Shown piece after piece: positions 7,325-14,998 of a stretch of 19,793 nt of DNA. Location: contig CAZGRL010000066.1 in assembly GCA_964528155.1 (NCBI GenBank), positions 1 through 19,793 of the forward strand. Direction: 5' to 3'. A program made the translations under genes and the position numbers. Within the stretch, counting starts at the first letter, position 1. Each line of letters opens with the position of its first letter. The DNA comes from G001797105 sp964528155. GTDB taxonomy: Bacteria; Chloroflexota; Anaerolineae; Anaerolineales; E44-bin32. A model generated the notes under the pieces. That model was not told the DNA's origin. It ran no database searches and saw only the letters and a list, made by a program, of their open reading frames with translations.

Positions 7325-8560
7325 TTACTGGCACGCCGCTGTGCATTCTGCGTCGGACAACGGTGTGTAGACGAAGATCCCTTCCGGCGCATCCGGCCTC
7401 ACATAGTCCTTGAACTGCTCGGACGAGATGACCGGCGTGGGGAAGAAGTACGCCTTGGGGACCGGGTAACCCTGCAGCAGCATCTCCATCAGCCTGACGC
7501 TGATAGCGCTGGTGATCGAAGGATGGCACGAGGCGAACGCCGGGATGCCATACTCGATGGCCTTCATCAGGAAGCCGTTCTGATCCTCCGAGGCATGGGC
7601 GTACTTGCCCGGATCGAGTCCGAGCTCGACCATGCCGTCGATGATGGCCAGCGACATCTGGCCGCCGACCGAGTAGATCCCATCGAACTCGGGGTGAGCC
7701 GCCACCATGTCCAGGAAGATCGTCTTGGCCTTGTCGTACGACCAGTCGCCATATTCGATGGACAGGATCTGGATGCCCGGATACTTCTCGAGCACCGAGA
7801 GCCCGCCGCCGCTGCGCGCGTCGTCGATCGGGTATGCCTTCAGGCCCCGGAAGAACAAGATCTTGCCTTCGCCGTTGAGGTAGTTCGCCAACCACTCGGC
7901 GCTCTGGGTTCCGAATGTCCAGGGATCATCGGAAACGAAGCTGGTGTACTTGGTGGTGTTGGCCGAGTTGTTGAACAGGATGATCGGGCAGTGGGCGTCG
8001 TAGATCTCCTCGATGGTATTGGCCAGGGCCATCGGGTCGAGCGGGTCGGCGATGATCCCATGGATATCGCCGGCCTTCCACATCGTGAACATGTCCTTGA
8101 GGTTGTTGATTTGCGTGTCGACCGACCCGGCGCTGTCCATGTGGACGAAGTCCTCGACCATGGACGATCGCTTGGCCTCTCGGGTGAACTCGGCGATGTT
8201 CACCTCCTGCCACGGTTCACCCCGCCAGCTGGTGACGTAGCCCAGCTTGAATGGCGGATCGACCCGGTAGTCGTGGATCTTGGGCGCGTTCTGATACCAG
8301 TCGAGCCAGGCGTGTTTCTCCATCGTCAGATTGTAGGCGGTGTCCACGTCCAGATCGTACTTGGGCGTCACACCTGGCTGGGCCTGGGGCGCCGCCGTCG
8401 GTGGCGCGGCGGGAGCCTGCGTCGCCTCCGGCGCTTCCGTTGGGGCGGCGCCACAGCTCGCCAGCAGGCCGTTGCCCACGGCCAGCGTTGCGCCGGTCGC
8501 GGCGACCTTGAGGAAACTTCGGCGAGTTACGCCTAGTTTGTCTTTGTCGGGGGAGCTCAT
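7325..8560 (-). CDS. Sugar ABC transporter solute-binding lipoprotein (Peripla_BP_4-like)
   Basis: A 411-residue exported binding protein. The N-terminus has a twin-arginine pattern (TRRSFLK, residues 12-18), a hydrophobic stretch and a lipobox ending LLASC with Cys36. It is therefore probably exported folded and lipid-anchored. A linker rich in Thr, Pro, Ala and Glu (36 to about 70) follows. The mature part has the ribose-binding/LacI-like periplasmic fold: KLGYVTSWRGEPW, GIIADPLDPMALANTIEEIY, CPIILFNNSA, FDGIYSVGGQMSLAIIDGM. The ligand is unknown; the fold class binds monosaccharides, polyols and autoinducer-like furanoses. AGAGGAAG and AAAGGA precede the ATG. It is the first gene of the transport set and is followed by the hairpin at 7289-7320. 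Confidence 0.93.
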   Translation of the reverse strand: MSSPDKDKLGVTRRSFLKVAATGATLAVGNGLLASCGAAPTEAPEATQAPAAPPTAAPQAQPGVTPKYDLDVDTAYNLTMEKHAWLDWYQNAPKIHDYRVDPPFKLGYVTSWRGEPWQEVNIAEFTREAKRSSMVEDFVHMDSAGSVDTQINNLKDMFTMWKAGDIHGIIADPLDPMALANTIEEIYDAHCPIILFNNSANTTKYTSFVSDDPWTFGTQSAEWLANYLNGEGKILFFRGLKAYPIDDARSGGGLSVLEKYPGIQILSIEYGDWSYDKAKTIFLDMVAAHPEFDGIYSVGGQMSLAIIDGMVELGLDPGKYAHASEDQNGFLMKAIEYGIPAFASCHPSITSAISVRLMEMLLQGYPVPKAYFFPTPVISSEQFKDYVRPDAPEGIFVYTPLSDAECTAACQ

Positions 8561-8961
8561 CTTCCTCTATCCTTTCTTAGTGAGACGGAGAAGGGCTCTG
8601 CATCTGCGATCTTCGGGTGATGTGTTGGAGAATCCTGGTGCGGGCCCTGTGCGGATCATGGCTTTGCGATCGGGACGTCTCCTCTCTCCTGCTGCCCGGT
8701 CCGGCCTAAAGGCGACGAAGATGCCAGCCGCGCATCAGCCGGAGGCAGCCTGGCGCCCTCCGAGCCGATCGACAGGCCGGTGGTGTGGGGTGTGGTGGAC
8801 CATGCTCGGATGCTCTCCGGCATGCGGACTGGCTGATCCCCGCTCAAGGGAATCCGTCAGCCTGCTCTTCACTTTTCGTTTCCTCGAGTTGTTCTCCCCC
8901 TCCGGTTCGTAGACACCGAGTTCGGAATGTGCCGCACGAACGGTCTCCCGTTTTCTTCGGA
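8561..8961. other. Non-coding gap between kinase and binding-protein genes
   Basis: About 400 bases without a credible gene; open frames here lack ribosome sites and family features. It probably carries a promoter or leader for the transporter genes on the minus strand, but I find no convincing -35/-10 pair and no copy of the operator seen at 11483-11530. A small AACGG/CCGTT hairpin with a TTTTC tail near 8939-8956 points along the plus strand and follows no plus-strand gene, so its role is unclear. Confidence 0.5.
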
Positions 8962-10524
8962 TCAGCCGCTCGCGCCGTCACCGATCCGGTTGAGCTCTTC
9001 GTTGACTGGAATGAGCGCCGAATAGGCGCAATTGAACGCCGGGAAGTGCTTTTCGTAGAGTCGGACCATTTCCTCCTGCGGCTCAATCACCTCGCTTTCT
9101 TTCACCAGCTTCTGGACGCCTTCGGCGAAGTCGCTGAAGACTCCCAGGGCGACCCCGGCGATGATCGCCGCGCCGAGTGAGTTCGCTTGCTGGTGGGCCG
9201 AAAGGGTGAGGATCTTCCTGGCCAGGATGTTGGCTTCGATCTCGCGCCACAGGGCGCTCTTTGACCCGCCCCCGATCATCCGAATCTCGGAGAACGGAGC
9301 GCCGGCCTTTTTCTCCATCGCCTGGCACATCAGTCGGATGTTGAAGGTGATGCCTTCGAGGACGGCCCTGAGCACGTCCTCGCGCTTGTGGGCCAGGGTC
9401 AGGCCGACGAGCGCACCACGGTCGTTCAGGTTGTTGTGCGGTGCTCCGCCGGGACGAAGGTTGGGCAGAAACACCAGGCCGCGCGCGCCGGGGATCGAGG
9501 CCGAGGCCGCCTCCGTCATGAGATCGTACGCATCCTCCCCGTGCTCGCTCGCGTTGGAACTCTCCGTCAGGCAGATCTGGTCGCGGAACCACTCGAAGGC
9601 CACCCCGGCCGAAAACATGGCCAACTGCACCACGTAGCGATCCGGCACGACGTGACACAGGCTGAAGGGCCGCATCTGGTCGTCGAAGATCGGCGATTCG
9701 GAGGCGATCGCCAGCCACGAGGCCGAGCCGATGTAGTTGTAGGCGGAACCCTCGTGGATGACGCCGGCGCCGAGCGCGGCGCAGGCGACATCGCCGCCTC
9801 CCAGCACAACCGGCGTGCCTTCCATCAGCCCGGTCTGCTCGGCGGCTTGCTTGCTGACCTCACCGACCAGCGAATGCGAAGGAAGGATCTCATCGCTCAA
9901 TCTGCTCACATCGATTCCGACTTCGCCGATCATGTCCGACGCCCATTGCCTGCTATGGATGTCGAGCATGGCCGTGTTGGAGGCGTCCGAGTAGTCGGTC
10001 ACGAAACGACCGGTGAGCCGAAGCACCAGGATGTCCTTGGCGCCCAGGAACTTGTATGTCCTGGCATAGATCTCGGGCTGGTTTTCCTTGAGCCACAGGA
10101 TCTTGGCGATCGGATAGAGCGGGATCTCCATCCCGGCGCCCGTCGTATGGTAGAAATCCCGCCATTCGATCTTGTTCTTGATGGCCTCAGCCTGGACGCC
10201 GCTGCGGTGATCCGCCCAGAGCATCGTCCTCTCTTGCAGCACGTTTCCCTCTCGATCGACCGGGATCGCCGCCATCATCTGACCGCTGAACGAAATCCCC
10301 AGGATGTCGGATGGCGAAGTCCCCGCCTCCGAGAGCACCACCCGCGTCGAGTCGATCAAGGCCTGCCACCAATCCTCGGGCGACTGCTCGGCCCAGCCGG
10401 GCTGTGGATAGTGAGTCGGATAGGGACGGTAACAGCTCCCGATCAGTCGAGCATCCGCGTCGTAAAGGGAGGCCTTGTTGCCGGTAGTGCCGAAATCATG
10501 TGCGAGGATGACCTTGCCCGTCAT
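8962..10524 (-). CDS. FGGY-family carbohydrate kinase (xylulokinase-like)
   Basis: A 520-residue sugar kinase that would phosphorylate the imported sugar or polyol with ATP. The N-terminal phosphate-binding motif is DFGTTGNKASLYD (from residue 10), followed by FSGQMMAAIPVDREGNVL in the position of the xylulokinase GQMHG segment. The central GGGDVACAALGAG holds the catalytic-base aspartate, and the C-terminal IRMIGGGSKSALWREIEANI is the FGGY signature and adenosine site. Length is normal. AGGAGG sits six bases before the ATG, almost abutting the regulator's stop 15 bases upstream, so regulator and kinase form one unit. FGGY substrate specificity cannot be assigned from motifs alone; xylulokinase is only the nearest type, and QMMA instead of QMHG hints at another substrate. 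Confidence 0.9.
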   Translation of the reverse strand: MTGKVILAHDFGTTGNKASLYDADARLIGSCYRPYPTHYPQPGWAEQSPEDWWQALIDSTRVVLSEAGTSPSDILGISFSGQMMAAIPVDREGNVLQERTMLWADHRSGVQAEAIKNKIEWRDFYHTTGAGMEIPLYPIAKILWLKENQPEIYARTYKFLGAKDILVLRLTGRFVTDYSDASNTAMLDIHSRQWASDMIGEVGIDVSRLSDEILPSHSLVGEVSKQAAEQTGLMEGTPVVLGGGDVACAALGAGVIHEGSAYNYIGSASWLAIASESPIFDDQMRPFSLCHVVPDRYVVQLAMFSAGVAFEWFRDQICLTESSNASEHGEDAYDLMTEAASASIPGARGLVFLPNLRPGGAPHNNLNDRGALVGLTLAHKREDVLRAVLEGITFNIRLMCQAMEKKAGAPFSEIRMIGGGSKSALWREIEANILARKILTLSAHQQANSLGAAIIAGVALGVFSDFAEGVQKLVKESEVIEPQEEMVRLYEKHFPAFNCAYSALIPVNEELNRIGDGASG

Positions 10525-10539
10525 ATCAGGCCTCCTGAG

Positions 10540-11358
10540 CTACGGTTCGGAACGATCAGCATCCGCCGGCGACCCCCGGAAGACTTTGCTTCTGAGACTG
10601 ACGCCGCGCTGGAGATAGGTCTGCAGGTAATCCACCGGGTCATTCTCGTATGTGCAGGAAACACCGACCATCTTCATGATGCTCGAGAAGGGATGGATAT
10701 CGAGAAGTCTGACGACCTCGGGATCGATGGCTTCCACGGCTTCGGCGCGCCGTTCGGAGCACACGATCGGGCAGTCGTATCGGGCGGCCAACGTCCGATA
10801 CAGGCTGTCATCCACGAAATCCTCCTCCAGCAGGCCCGGGAACCTCTCCTTCGAGACGCGTGAGTCGCAGACCATGATCGGTTGGCCGTATGCGAATCTC
10901 AGCCTGCGCATGTGCAGGATCGGATCACCCTCATCGAGGTGAAGCATCGCGGCGACCTTGGCCGTAGCCGGAAGGGTCTTGGTCCAGATGATCCGGCTTT
11001 CGAGGGGGACGTCCGGCTGGAACTGGTCTGCGAAACTCAACCCTTCGGTCATGAAACCCAAAGACACGTAGGGCTTCTCAGCCACGATCGTTCCCGATCG
11101 TTTGTCCTGCTTGTGGCGACTCAGCCAGCCGTCATTGATCAAGATTTGAACCGCCTTGCTGGCGGTCGGACGGCTGACCTGAAAGTGGGCGGAGATCGCC
11201 TCCTCCGAGGGGAAGCGCGTCCCGGGCTTGTACACGTCGTCCTGGATCAACATCTCGAAGACACGACTCAGTTGGTAGTAGATCGGAACCGGGGAATCCG
11301 GATGCAGCTCCAGCTTCGCTCCCCGCAAAACCTGCGTGAATTCCTCGTTCGTATCCAT
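10540..11358 (-). CDS. GntR-family transcriptional regulator with UTRA effector domain (HutC type)
   Basis: A 272-residue regulator. Residues about 24-90 form the GntR winged helix: PIYYQLSRVFEMLI, then FPSEEAISAHFQVSRPTASK with the recognition helix. The C-terminal part (from about 95; LPATAKVAAMLHLDEGDPIL, MVCDSRVSKERFPGLLE) is a UTRA small-molecule-binding domain typical of the HutC subfamily. It is the first gene of the minus-strand operon, ahead of the kinase and transporter, and lies next to the divergent promoter region. The likely role is a repressor that releases DNA when the imported sugar or a pathway intermediate binds the UTRA domain. The probable operator is the inverted repeat at 11483-11530, which would make it autoregulated. 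The start is supported by AGGAAGAGG just before the ATG. Confidence 0.92.
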   Translation of the reverse strand: MDTNEEFTQVLRGAKLELHPDSPVPIYYQLSRVFEMLIQDDVYKPGTRFPSEEAISAHFQVSRPTASKAVQILINDGWLSRHKQDKRSGTIVAEKPYVSLGFMTEGLSFADQFQPDVPLESRIIWTKTLPATAKVAAMLHLDEGDPILHMRRLRFAYGQPIMVCDSRVSKERFPGLLEEDFVDDSLYRTLAARYDCPIVCSERRAEAVEAIDPEVVRLLDIHPFSSIMKMVGVSCTYENDPVDYLQTYLQRGVSLRSKVFRGSPADADRSEP

Positions 11359-11462
11359 GGCACCTCTTCCTTAGGACGTGGATGGCTGTTGATCGGGAAA
11401 CCGGTACGAGGGATCGTGCTACCGCAGAATCAGGGATGACAGCCAGGCCGCTGTCGTCGTCC

Positions 11463-11491
11463 ATGCTAGCACAGAGTTCTATATATGTCAA
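11463..11491 (-). promoter_or_regulatory. Leftward promoter of the regulator-kinase-transporter operon
   Basis: On the minus strand TTGACA (11486-11491), a 17-bp spacer, and TAGCAT (11463-11468) preceded directly by TGC (extended -10). Predicted start near 11456, giving a leader of about 98 bases. The -35 box lies inside the left arm of the inverted repeat. Confidence 0.75.
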
Positions 11492-11530
11492 TACATACTA
11501 TTGAGATAATGTAAGAATGTATTGACATAT
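11483..11530. promoter_or_regulatory. Twin operator: perfect 14-bp inverted repeat between divergent promoters
   Basis: ATATGTCAATACAT (11483-11496) is repeated as its exact reverse complement at 11517-11530, with a 20-bp spacer. Each arm is itself a small dyad, TATGT-N4-ACATA on the left and ATGT-N4-ACAT on the right, a size fitting one GntR dimer. Arm centres are 32 bp apart, about three turns. Each arm covers the TTGACA of one divergent promoter, so a bound repressor would block both. GntR/HutC binding is inferred from position and symmetry. Confidence 0.82.
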
Positions 11531-11550
11531 CCGGGCATATTTGCTAGACT
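11522..11550 (+). promoter_or_regulatory. Rightward promoter of the seven-gene catabolic operon
   Basis: TTGACA (11522-11527), a 17-bp spacer, and TAGACT (11545-11550) preceded directly by TGC (extended -10). Predicted start near 11557, leaving about 52 bases before the ATG at 11609. The -35 box lies in the right arm of the inverted repeat. Confidence 0.78.
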
Positions 11551-11608
11551 TTTCACGATCAGCCTCCCCTTCCCTTTAATTTCGCACGGGCTCACAAGGA
11601 GTGCACCC

Positions 11609-12328
11609 ATGTTCATCGATATGTCCTACTCGCTGGACCCCCAGGTCATCGTCATGCCCGGCCCGATCGACAAGCCCAAGGTCATCAAGCGCTCACGCAT
11701 GGTCCCCAAGCCGGCCGACTCCGGTGAGGACGGAACCCGCTGGGGTTCGTACAACAACACCAGCATCGTCGAGTTCTTCGCCCACACCGGCACCCATATC
11801 GACCTGCCTTTCCATGTGGACCCGGATGGATTCAAGCTTCACGAGTTCGACCTGAACGATTTCATCTTCGATCACCCTGTCGTGCTCGAGATCCCCAAGG
11901 GAGATTCCGAGAAGATCACCGTCGCCGACCTCGAGCCCCACGCCGGCGAACTGGCCGGGGCCGACGCCTTGCTGACCTACACCGGCTACTCCAAGATCCG
12001 CAATAAGGAGCCCGACCGATTCATCGCCGAACAGCCGGGGTATTCCGTGGAAGCCGCCAACTACCTGGTCGACAACTTCAACATCCGGGCGTTCGGCATC
12101 GACACCGCCGGCATCGAGAATATCGGGGAAGGAAAGGTCGCCACGCCCACTCCATTCCCCGTGCACAAGACCTTCTTGCTGAAGAAGAAACATAAGGCCT
12201 TTCTGATCGAAGATCTCAACATGGTGCCCGCCCTGGGCAAGAAGCTCCTGCGCTTCTTCGCCATCCCACTCCGCCTGTACGGGATGGAAGCCATGCCGGT
12301 GAGCGCCTTCGCCGAAGTCGAGGGCTAG
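11609..12328 (+). CDS. Cyclase-family metal-dependent hydrolase (kynurenine formamidase fold)
   Basis: A 239-residue protein of the cyclase/kynurenine-formamidase-like family (PF04199 type). The metal-binding signature HTGTHIDLPFH gives His59, His63, Asp65 and His69, and ALLTYTGYSK and FGIDTAGIEN correspond to later conserved blocks. Family members hydrolyse amides, esters or cyclic substrates; here a lactone or similar ring-opening step would suit a sugar-acid pathway, but that is inference. The start at 11609 is preceded by AAGGAG with a seven-base spacer. An in-frame ATG at 11522 was rejected because it lies in the promoter's -35 box. It is the first gene of the plus-strand operon, one base from the next gene. 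Confidence 0.88.
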   Translation: MFIDMSYSLDPQVIVMPGPIDKPKVIKRSRMVPKPADSGEDGTRWGSYNNTSIVEFFAHTGTHIDLPFHVDPDGFKLHEFDLNDFIFDHPVVLEIPKGDSEKITVADLEPHAGELAGADALLTYTGYSKIRNKEPDRFIAEQPGYSVEAANYLVDNFNIRAFGIDTAGIENIGEGKVATPTPFPVHKTFLLKKKHKAFLIEDLNMVPALGKKLLRFFAIPLRLYGMEAMPVSAFAEVEG

Positions 12329-12329
12329 C

Positions 12330-12707
12330 ATGAACGCCGAGCACCTCGGGATCTACGCTGAAGATCCGACCGTACTTTCACAGTGGTACGTCGACAAGCT
12401 CGGCTTCTCGGTCGTCCGCACACTCGAGAAGGAAGGCCGGCCTCCGATTTTCTTCTTGCAGGGAGAAGGTGGGATGGTGCTCGAGATCCTGCCCTCACCC
12501 TCGGCGCGCCCCTCCCGCGGACTGACCGATCCCGGCTACAGCCACATCGGTCTGTTGGTCACGGATTTCGACCAGGCGGCAGCCTCTCTCGAGTCCAGCG
12601 GTGTTTCCGTCCACGACGCACGCAGCACAAGCAACGGATGGACCATCGGCTACTTTGAGGACCCGGAAGGCAACCAATTGGAGATCGTCTACCGACCCCA
12701 GGGCTGA
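12330..12707 (+). CDS. VOC (glyoxalase/dioxygenase fold) protein
   Basis: A 125-residue single-domain vicinal-oxygen-chelate protein with two beta-alpha-beta-beta-beta repeats: EHLGIYAEDPTVLSQWYVDKL and YSHIGLLVTDFDQAAASLES, ending with EDPEGNQLEIVY. The four expected metal ligands of the glyoxalase-I type are all present: His5, Glu52, His72 and Glu118. It should therefore bind a divalent metal and act as a lyase, isomerase or epimerase on a small hydroxy- or oxo-compound rather than being a mere binding protein. It starts one base after the cyclase gene and is co-transcribed with it. The substrate is unknown; an isomerase or epimerase step in the same catabolic route is plausible. Confidence 0.85.
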   Translation: MNAEHLGIYAEDPTVLSQWYVDKLGFSVVRTLEKEGRPPIFFLQGEGGMVLEILPSPSARPSRGLTDPGYSHIGLLVTDFDQAAASLESSGVSVHDARSTSNGWTIGYFEDPEGNQLEIVYRPQG

Positions 12708-12719
12708 GGGAGGTTTGGC

Positions 12720-12995
12720 ATGCCAGTCGAGGGCATCATCGTCTATCCTGGCAAGTGCCGCGGCTGCCGGAGTTGCCAGTTGGCCTGTTCGTACTCCCGG
12801 CACAGGGTCTTCAATCCGGCGAAGTCCGTCATCGCCTGGGAGCGCGAGGTGGAAACCGACCACACCGCTCCCATGATTTCTCCGATCGCCTGCGACCTGT
12901 GCGGCGGCGATCCCTCCTGCGTGAAGGCCTGCCCCTACGATGCCCTGGTGATCAACACCGACCTGCCAGGCTGCAAGATCGTCGTGGCAGCTTGA
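12720..12995 (+). CDS. Two-cluster [4Fe-4S] ferredoxin, probable AOR electron-transfer partner
   Basis: A 91-residue iron-sulfur protein with two four-cysteine sets: Cys13, 16, 19, 23 (CRGCRSCQLAC) and Cys58, 61, 67, 71 (CDLCGGDPSCVKACP). This arrangement is that of HycB/DmsB-type electron-transfer proteins, shortened to two clusters, with the fourth cysteine of each set normally serving the other cluster. It lies 25 bases upstream of the aldehyde:ferredoxin oxidoreductase gene. Such small proteins commonly accompany AOR catalytic subunits as their electron acceptor. GGGAGG six bases before the ATG gives a strong ribosome site. It should be cytoplasmic and feed low-potential electrons to a ferredoxin pool or hydrogenase. 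Confidence 0.92.
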   Translation: MPVEGIIVYPGKCRGCRSCQLACSYSRHRVFNPAKSVIAWEREVETDHTAPMISPIACDLCGGDPSCVKACPYDALVINTDLPGCKIVVAA

Positions 12996-13020
12996 GGTCC
13001 AGTTCGGAAAGGAAGAGCAC

Positions 13021-14982
13021 ATGTCACGACCACGGCATTGGACCGTGCTCGTCGATCTTTCCACCGGCGAGGTAACCAGAGAACCGGTCGATCCACAGCT
13101 GGACCAGGACCTCTTCGGCGGATGCGGCGTCGGGTGGTCGCTGGTCGCAGATCATCTGCCGCCCAGAATCGATCCGCTCTCCCCCGAGAACCGGATTGTG
13201 ATCAACCCCGGGCTGCTTGTCGGCACACTCACCCCCGGCACCCCGAAGACGACCGCCATCACCAAGTTCCCCACATTCGCCTCGAAGGATCGGCGCTTCT
13301 ACGTCGGGGCCGCCACGTCCGGAGGAAGATACCTCGGCATCGCCCTGAACCGGGCAGGATGCCATCACCTGGTGATCTCGGGCAAGGCTCCCTCGCCCAG
13401 CTACTTGCAGATTCGCGATGAGGAGATCGCCCTCATCGATGCGTCGGACATGTGGGGAAGAGGCATCGAGGAGGTCAGCAAGGAACTGGTTCGGCGAGAA
13501 GGGCCGGAGACAGGTGTGGTGGTCATCGGGACCGCCGGAGAACACCAGGTCCGAAGCGCGCTGACCATCGTCGACAGGGCCAACTCCCTCGGCCGGGGTG
13601 GTCTCGGCGCGGTTATGGGCTCGAAGAACCTGAAAGCCATCGCGGTAAACGGCTCGGGTGACGTCGAGGTGGCTGACCCGGAGGCGTTCTTCAAGTGCGC
13701 CGTGGACCTGCGCAAGCGCATCTACGATTGGCCCGGGCGAGAGCACTGGGTCAAGCTCGGTCTGGCTGCCGGCTGGGACACGTTCAAGCACACGCAGTAC
13801 CCCGGCGTCTGGCCCAAGGACGAGTGGGACGAGCTGTACGGCGAGAAGACCCGGCTGGAGACGGTGGAAGAGGTCATCGCCTGCAACTCGTGCATCCTCT
13901 CCTGTCGACTCAAGTGGATGATCAAAGGCGGTGAGTTCGACGGCGAGGTCGGCTACGGTTCACCCTTCAGCAAGAGCGCCACTTCCGGCATGCTCCTGGG
14001 GGTGAAGGACTTCCGCAAGATGATCCACCTGGTGGCAGATGCCAACTCGCGCTCCGGCATTGACTTCTACACAACCACCCGGATGATCGATTTCGTCACG
14101 CGCATGTTCCAGGACGGAAGGTTGACCAGGGGCGATACCGGCGGCATGGAGTTGCGCCGGGACTACGACACCTACCTCAAGCTGTACCACATGACGGTGA
14201 ACCGGGAGGGCTTCGGCGACATCCTGGCCGACGGCTGGCACCGACTGGAGAACGAATTCGGCCTCGATCCACAGGAATACTGGTACGCCGGGATCTGCAA
14301 GGGCATGGACTTCATCTACGACGCTCGACCGTCCAACCTCCACCCCCTGATGATGTCCTTCTTCACCCGCCCGAGGCCCCACCACGGCGGGTCCCACACC
14401 CGGACGAACAGCCGCAACAAGACGCTGGAAGACATCCGGGAGCAGGTCGAGGGCTGGGGTCTGGCGCCACAGATCGTCGATCGCATCTTCACCGAGGACC
14501 CCCACTCCGGCCGCTTCAATGTCGGTCGCTACACCAAGCACATGGAAGACATGATGCGCGTCCACAACTCCCTGGGGCTGTGCTCGATCTACTCCTACCA
14601 GGGCTTGATCTTCGGCCATGACATGGCCGGGTTGTACCGCGCCGCTACCGGAGACGACGTCACGGCCGGCGACCTCATCGCGCGCGGCGAACGCATCAGC
14701 AACCTGGCCAAGCTGATCAACGTCCGCGAGGGGTTCAAACGGCAGGACGACAGGATCCCCGAGCTCTGGTTCCGCCCGATGGATTCGCCTGAAGGGCGGA
14801 TCGAGATGCGCGACTACTTCAACACCAAACCGGTCACAAGAGAAGATGCGGAGTCGATGCTGAACGACTACTACGACGAGAGAGGTTGGGATCCTGGGAC
14901 AGGGACCCCCACCCCGGAGAAAGTCGCAGAGCTGGGGCTGCAGAGGTACACCCAGCCGCAATCCATACAGTCTGCAACCTGA
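13021..14982 (+). CDS. aor: Aldehyde:ferredoxin oxidoreductase, tungsten/molybdenum pterin enzyme
   Basis: A 653-residue catalytic subunit of the AOR family, which oxidises aldehydes to carboxylic acids with a bis-pterin tungsten (or molybdenum) cofactor and passes electrons to ferredoxin. Visible marks are the N-terminal VLVDLSTGEVTRE, the domain-1 block TPKTTAITKFPTFASKDRRF, and the pterin segment SLGRGGLGAVMGSKNLKAIA. The [4Fe-4S] motif CNSCILSC has Cys288, Cys291 and Cys295, the same numbers as I recall for the Pyrococcus furiosus enzyme, with the fourth ligand at Cys521 (NSLGLC). That last motif reads NxxGLC where the archaeal enzyme has DxxGLC. AGGAAGAG precedes the ATG. The physiological aldehyde is unknown; a product of the adjacent aldolases (for example glycolaldehyde or glyceraldehyde) is attractive. 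Confidence 0.95.
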   Translation: MSRPRHWTVLVDLSTGEVTREPVDPQLDQDLFGGCGVGWSLVADHLPPRIDPLSPENRIVINPGLLVGTLTPGTPKTTAITKFPTFASKDRRFYVGAATSGGRYLGIALNRAGCHHLVISGKAPSPSYLQIRDEEIALIDASDMWGRGIEEVSKELVRREGPETGVVVIGTAGEHQVRSALTIVDRANSLGRGGLGAVMGSKNLKAIAVNGSGDVEVADPEAFFKCAVDLRKRIYDWPGREHWVKLGLAAGWDTFKHTQYPGVWPKDEWDELYGEKTRLETVEEVIACNSCILSCRLKWMIKGGEFDGEVGYGSPFSKSATSGMLLGVKDFRKMIHLVADANSRSGIDFYTTTRMIDFVTRMFQDGRLTRGDTGGMELRRDYDTYLKLYHMTVNREGFGDILADGWHRLENEFGLDPQEYWYAGICKGMDFIYDARPSNLHPLMMSFFTRPRPHHGGSHTRTNSRNKTLEDIREQVEGWGLAPQIVDRIFTEDPHSGRFNVGRYTKHMEDMMRVHNSLGLCSIYSYQGLIFGHDMAGLYRAATGDDVTAGDLIARGERISNLAKLINVREGFKRQDDRIPELWFRPMDSPEGRIEMRDYFNTKPVTREDAESMLNDYYDERGWDPGTGTPTPEKVAELGLQRYTQPQSIQSAT

Positions 14983-14998
14983 CCGAGGAGTGACAGGC

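Noticed and set aside
7249..7392. N-terminal extension of the ABC ATPase to an ATG at 7392
   Set aside because: It would overlap the binding-protein gene and translate through the hairpin at 7289-7320; the GTG at 7248 has a good ribosome site and gives the family length.
8939..8956. Terminator for the kinase gene
   Set aside because: The hairpin with its T-tail points along the plus strand, whereas the kinase is on the minus strand.
9388..10863. 491-residue plus-strand open frame over the kinase and regulator genes
   Set aside because: Antisense shadow in GC-rich DNA; composition is Arg/His/Gly-rich, with no family motif and no ribosome site.
11522..11608. Earlier ATG start of the cyclase-family gene
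   Set aside because: It lies in the -35 box of the gene's own promoter, upstream of the predicted transcript start; the ATG at 11609 has AAGGAG at proper spacing.
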